A program made the position numbers and the translations under genes. From assembly GCA_046732855.1 (NCBI GenBank), contig JBKPNX010000017.1, forward strand, positions 1-8,781: a DNA stretch of 8,781 nt. The letters are read 5' to 3'. Origin of the DNA: JBKPNX01 sp046732855 (GTDB lineage: Bacteria > Pseudomonadota > Alphaproteobacteria > Geminicoccales > Geminicoccaceae). The notes beneath the pieces were generated by a model. The model was not told the DNA's origin, made no database searches, and was given only the letters and a program-made list of their open reading frames with translations. How positions within the stretch are numbered: the stretch's first letter is position 1; each line of letters begins with the position of its first letter. Shown piece after piece: positions 5,314 to 8,781 of this stretch.

Positions 5314-8300
5314 ATGCTCAACGTCGCGCGCTGGCTCGCTGACCAAGGGCTCGGACACCATGCGGAGGTGTTCGCAGAGAACGGCATCGGCGGCGATATC
5401 TTACGCGAACTTACCAATGACGATTTCAAGGAGCTCGGGCTCAACCTCGGCGACCGCAAGCGACTGCTGAAGGCGATCGCGGCGCTGCCGGCCGCGGGAC
5501 TGGCGCGGGACAAAGCGGAAGCCGCTGGGCGAACCGCGCCGCCGCTGGAGGCTCGCGATGCCGAGCGCCGTCAGCTGACTATCCTGTTCTGCGACTTGGT
5601 GGGGTCGACGGAGCTGTCGGGGCGGCTGGACCCCGAAAAAATGAGCGAAGTCATTCGCGCCTACCACGCCGGCTGTGCGGACGTGATCAGGCGCTGGGGT
5701 GGCTATGTCGCCAAATACATGGGGGACGGCGTCTTGGCCTACTACGGTTGGCCCCGGGCGCACGAGGATGATGCCGAGCGGGCTGTCCGGGCAGGGCTTG
5801 AGCTGGCAAAGACCATCGGGCAGCAGACCGCGAGCGACGGTACCAGGCTGGCGGCTCGGATCGGCATCGCGACCGGGCGGGTGGTGGTCGGCGAGCTATT
5901 CGGCGACGGTGCGGCGCAGGAGGAGGCAGTGGTCGGCGAGACTCCGAACCTAGCGGCGCGCCTCCAAGCGCTCGCAGAACCGGGCGCCGTGGTGATCAGC
6001 CAGGCGACCCGCCGGCTGGTGGGCGGGCTGTTTGAGCTGACCGATCTCGGCCCGATTCGCCTCAAAGGTTTCGCCGAGCCTCTGGCCGCGTGGCGAGTCG
6101 AAGGTGCGGGCCGCGCCGAAGGCCGCTTCGAGGCTCTGCGCGGCCAGCATCTCACGCCTCTGGTCGGGCGCGAGCACGAGCTCGGCATCCTGCTCGAGCG
6201 CTGGGCGTGGGCCAAGGACGGCGATGGCCAAGTGGTGCTGCTGTCGGGCGAGCCCGGGATCGGCAAGTCGCGCGTGATCCGCACGCTGCTCGAGCGCCTC
6301 GGCGACGAGCCGTACACGCCGCTCAGCCACTACTGCTCGCCGCATCACGTCAACAGTGCGCTCTACCCAGTGATCGGGCTGCTGGAACGGGCGGCGCGGT
6401 TGGAGCGCGACGCCTCGGCGGACGAACAGCTGGCCGGCCTCAAAGCGGTGCTCGCCCGCACCGGCGACCGGCTGGACGAGGTCGTGCCTCTGCTCGCCGC
6501 ACTACTCGGCGTGCCGACAGGTGCGCGCTATCCGGCGCTGACACTGACCCCGGAAGTTCAGAAGCAACGAACGTTGCAGGTTCTGGTCAACCAGATCGCA
6601 GGCTTGGCGGGGCAGCAACCGGTACTGGCGCTTTACGAGGACGTGCACTGGATCGATCCGTCGACGCTTGAGCTCCTGGGTCTCGTGATCGAGAGCATAC
6701 GGCAGCTGCCGGTCCTGGTGCTGATCACCTTCCGGCCGGAGTTCCGCCCGCCCTGGACCACGCAGACGCACGTCACCACGCTCGTCATGAGCCGTTTGGG
6801 TCGACGCCAAGGCGCCGACTTGGTCGGGCGAGTCGCGGGCGAGAAGCCGCTACCCGCCGATGTGGTCGAGCAGATCGTGGCGCGCACCGATGGCGTCCCG
6901 CTGTTTGTGGAAGAGTTGACCAAGACGGTGCTGGAATCGGGCTTGCTGACGGACACCGGCGATCATTACGAGCTGAGCGGGCCGCTGCCGCCGCTCGCCA
7001 TTCCCGCGACGCTGCACGACTCGCTCATAGCGCGCCTCGATCGCCTCGCGCCGGTCAAGGAGGTGGCGCAGATCGGCGCGGTCATCGGCCGGGAGTTCTC
7101 CCACGAGCTGCTCACCGCGGTCTCGCCTCTTGCCGCGGATAAGCTGGGCGAGGCGCTCGATCAACTCGTCCGATCAGAGCTGGCTTTCCGCCGAGGTGCG
7201 CCGCCGAAGGCGAGCTACACCTTCAAGCACGCGCTGATCCAGGATGCCGCATACCAGTCGCTACTCAAGTCGAAGCGCCAACAGCTGCATGCCCGGATTG
7301 CGCGGGCGCTCGAAGAACGATTGACAGATGCAGGCGAGACTGGTCCCGAAGTGCTGGCCCGGCATTTAACTGAGGCGGGCCTGGCAGAGCGGGCGATCCC
7401 GTACTGGCGCCGCGCCGGCGAGCTGGCGGCTGCGCGCTCAGCCGATGTGGAAGCCATCGCTCATCTGAGCAAAGGGTTGGAACTCATCGCGACGCTGCCG
7501 GACTCCCCCGAGCACCTCAACGAGGAGCTGGCCCTCCTGTTGGCGATCGGTGGCCCGCTGATGGCGAACAAGGGCTTTGCAGCTCAGGAGGTGGAACGAA
7601 CCTACAGCCGAGCGTCGGCGCTGTGCGAGCAGATGGGCCGATCAGCCGAGCTGTTTCCGGCGCTGAGAGGGCTTTGGAGCTGCTACTTCGTGCGGGGGGA
7701 GTACCAGCGTGCGTATGATCTCGCCGCGCAGCTGGTCACGCTCGCAGACGAGCAGGAAGAGACCCGTCGTGCCCTGGCCCGGCGCGCTCTGGGGGCAACA
7801 CTGTTCTTCCTCGGCCGGTTTGCCGATGCCGCGACGGCGGTAAACGAAGGCATCGCGATCGACGATGCGGTCGCGGCCTGGGAGGATCCTGCCCAACTTC
7901 TGCTTTACACGGAGCGAGCAGGCGTCGCGTGCCGGCTGTATTCGGCGTGGGCCCTTTGGTATCTCGGCTTTCCCGACGGTGCCGTGCAAAAGGTCGAAGC
8001 TGGCCTCGCCCTCGCCCAACGGCTCGCACACGCCAGCAGTCTCGCGTTTGCCCTGATATGGGCCGCTGCTGTGCACATTCTCCGACGCGAGTTTGATGTG
8101 GCACACGGGCGAGCCGAGGCGGCGGTCGAGATCGCGCGCAAGCATCGCATGTCGGCGTGGTTCGGGCATGCAACTGTATGCCGGGGCTTTGCTCTCGTCG
8201 GGCTTGGTCAGACGGCAGAGGGAATCGCCCAAATTCAGACCGGCCTGGCCGCGTGGCATGAGACCGGATCCCGTTTGCTCGATACCCAGTGGCTCGGCTT

Positions 8301-8679
8301 TCTTGCCGAAGCCCATCTTCAGGCGGGCAAATTCGACGACGCGCTCAGCGCGCTGGATCGAGCGACCGAAACCGCCGCGGCGATCGGCGAGTGCCACTAC
8401 CAGGCCGAGCTGTACCGGCTGCGCGGCGTAGTCCTGGCCGAGACCGGCGAGAGTGCTGAAGCAGCATCCTGGTTCCAGCGGGCGATCGACACCGTCCGCG
8501 GCCAGGAGGCTAAATCCCTGGAGCTGCGCGCCGCGACCAACCTCGCTCGCCTGTGGCGCGATCAAGGCAAGCGCGCCCAGGCCCGCGACCTGCTCGCGCC
8601 TGTCTACGGCTGGTTCACCGAAGGCCTCGATACCGCCGACCTCAGGGACGCCAAGGCTCTGCTCGATGAGGTGGCATGA
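5314..8679 (+). CDS. SAM-domain class III adenylate/guanylate cyclase with AAA ATPase and TPR region
   Basis: This 1121-residue protein combines four modules. Residues 3-58 form a SAM domain (WLADQGLGHHAEVFAENGI, then ELGLNLGDRKRLLKAI), normally used for protein contacts. Residues about 85-263 form a class III nucleotidyl cyclase domain, which makes cyclic nucleotide from NTP. It keeps both metal-binding aspartates (D94 in FCDLVGST and D138 in YMGDGVLAYYG), the purine-contacting lysine (K134), and the transition-state Asn/Arg pair (N212, R216 in VVGETPNLAARLQ). The second purine-selecting position reads Ala205. A STAND/AAA_16-like ATPase follows, with Walker A GEPGIGKS (312-319) and Walker B LALYED (438-443). 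From about 680 to the end are helical TPR-like repeats (for example GEYQRAYDLAAQLV and GKFDDALSALDRATETAA) ending in LRDAKALLDEVA. Soluble and cytosolic by composition. I chose ATG 5314 because GAGGGG precedes it and the SAM domain begins directly; the frame is open from GTG 5230, which would add 28 unrelated residues. It is a single-gene unit. The ligand and the cyclic nucleotide made are unknown. Confidence 0.93.
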   Translation: MLNVARWLADQGLGHHAEVFAENGIGGDILRELTNDDFKELGLNLGDRKRLLKAIAALPAAGLARDKAEAAGRTAPPLEARDAERRQLTILFCDLVGSTELSGRLDPEKMSEVIRAYHAGCADVIRRWGGYVAKYMGDGVLAYYGWPRAHEDDAERAVRAGLELAKTIGQQTASDGTRLAARIGIATGRVVVGELFGDGAAQEEAVVGETPNLAARLQALAEPGAVVISQATRRLVGGLFELTDLGPIRLKGFAEPLAAWRVEGAGRAEGRFEALRGQHLTPLVGREHELGILLERWAWAKDGDGQVVLLSGEPGIGKSRVIRTLLERLGDEPYTPLSHYCSPHHVNSALYPVIGLLERAARLERDASADEQLAGLKAVLARTGDRLDEVVPLLAALLGVPTGARYPALTLTPEVQKQRTLQVLVNQIAGLAGQQPVLALYEDVHWIDPSTLELLGLVIESIRQLPVLVLITFRPEFRPPWTTQTHVTTLVMSRLGRRQGADLVGRVAGEKPLPADVVEQIVARTDGVPLFVEELTKTVLESGLLTDTGDHYELSGPLPPLAIPATLHDSLIARLDRLAPVKEVAQIGAVIGREFSHELLTAVSPLAADKLGEALDQLVRSELAFRRGAPPKASYTFKHALIQDAAYQSLLKSKRQQLHARIARALEERLTDAGETGPEVLARHLTEAGLAERAIPYWRRAGELAAARSADVEAIAHLSKGLELIATLPDSPEHLNEELALLLAIGGPLMANKGFAAQEVERTYSRASALCEQMGRSAELFPALRGLWSCYFVRGEYQRAYDLAAQLVTLADEQEETRRALARRALGATLFFLGRFADAATAVNEGIAIDDAVAAWEDPAQLLLYTERAGVACRLYSAWALWYLGFPDGAVQKVEAGLALAQRLAHASSLAFALIWAAAVHILRREFDVAHGRAEAAVEIARKHRMSAWFGHATVCRGFALVGLGQTAEGIAQIQTGLAAWHETGSRLLDTQWLGFLAEAHLQAGKFDDALSALDRATETAAAIGECHYQAELYRLRGVVLAETGESAEAASWFQRAIDTVRGQEAKSLELRAATNLARLWRDQGKRAQARDLLAPVYGWFTEGLDTADLRDAKALLDEVA

Positions 8680-8781
8680 GCAGAAATCTTTCGGGCGCTC
8701 TTGGTTGAAATGGCAAAGTCAATGACTCGCTGGTGCGCCACGTATTGCAACGAAGCTCCTATTTGTTTCGAAGCTCTATCT
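8680..8781. other. Right window edge, start of the next region
   Basis: About 100 bases follow the cyclase stop codon. An ATG at 8710 opens a frame that remains open to the window end (24 codons, beginning MAKSMTRWCATYCNEAP), but there is no Shine-Dalgarno site or family resemblance, so I do not call it a gene. The GC content falls at the far end, and an 8-base direct repeat lies there. No terminator hairpin is visible. Confidence 0.35.
8751..8776. repeat. Short direct repeat CGAAGCTC
   Basis: CGAAGCTC occurs at 8751-8758 and again at 8769-8776, an 18-base period, with partly similar flanks (CTAT after the first, TAT after the second). Two copies this short could be chance. The window ends five bases later, so it is impossible to see whether more copies follow. 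Confidence 0.4.

Noticed and set aside
7642..8565. Minus-strand 307-codon frame opposite the TPR part of the cyclase
   Set aside because: The plus strand encodes a continuous family-typical TPR region; the antisense frame has no domain resemblance and no ribosome binding site.
5314..8679. CBASS/Pycsar-type anti-phage system centred on the cyclase
   Set aside because: Pycsar cyclases act with an adjacent cyclic-nucleotide-sensing effector; none is encoded here, and the architecture is that of widespread rhizobial-type SAM-cyclase-ATPase-TPR proteins.

Overview
The window looks like a chromosomal contig end from an alphaproteobacterium, probably of the order Hyphomicrobiales and close to Bradyrhizobium and its relatives. 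The evidence is a Ros/MucR zinc-finger regulator (a family typical of this class), a SAM / class III cyclase / AAA / TPR multidomain protein of a type I associate with Bradyrhizobium-like genomes, and high-GC coding sequence. The genus is inferred from gene content; no marker gene is present. The first 16 bases match the Tn5 mosaic end used in tagmentation libraries, so genomic sequence should begin at about base 17.

Layout. Bases 17-392 hold no recognisable gene. An ATP-grasp ligase of the PGM1 (pheganomycin peptide ligase) type lies at 393-1991 (+). It is followed by 312 bases without a gene and then a convergent mucR/ros gene at 2304-2792 (-), which has an AT-rich upstream region. From about 3031 to 3850 there is a patch of debris that looks phage-derived: a helix-turn-helix N-terminus joined in frame to a LamG-like C-terminus carrying an amber stop, the first ~25 residues of an M15-type endolysin, and an opposite-strand ORF without a good start. 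A clean enoyl-CoA hydratase/isomerase gene follows at 4017-4823 (-). Divergent from it is a remnant of a family 5 (peptide/nickel-type) substrate-binding protein, with a displaced internal segment and a further frame change, at about 4890-5190 (+). The right third is one large intact gene at 5314-8679 (+) encoding SAM, nucleotidyl cyclase, AAA-type ATPase and TPR domains.

The four intact genes (ATP-grasp ligase, MucR, crotonase, cyclase-ATPase) are each separated by non-coding or decayed DNA and alternate in strand, so they look like independent transcription units. I find no evidence that they form one system. The parts most worth a second look are the orphan PGM1-like ligase, the substituted purine-selecting position in the cyclase, and the mosaic of gene remnants between mucR and the cyclase gene. 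I did not find a convincing previously undescribed system.
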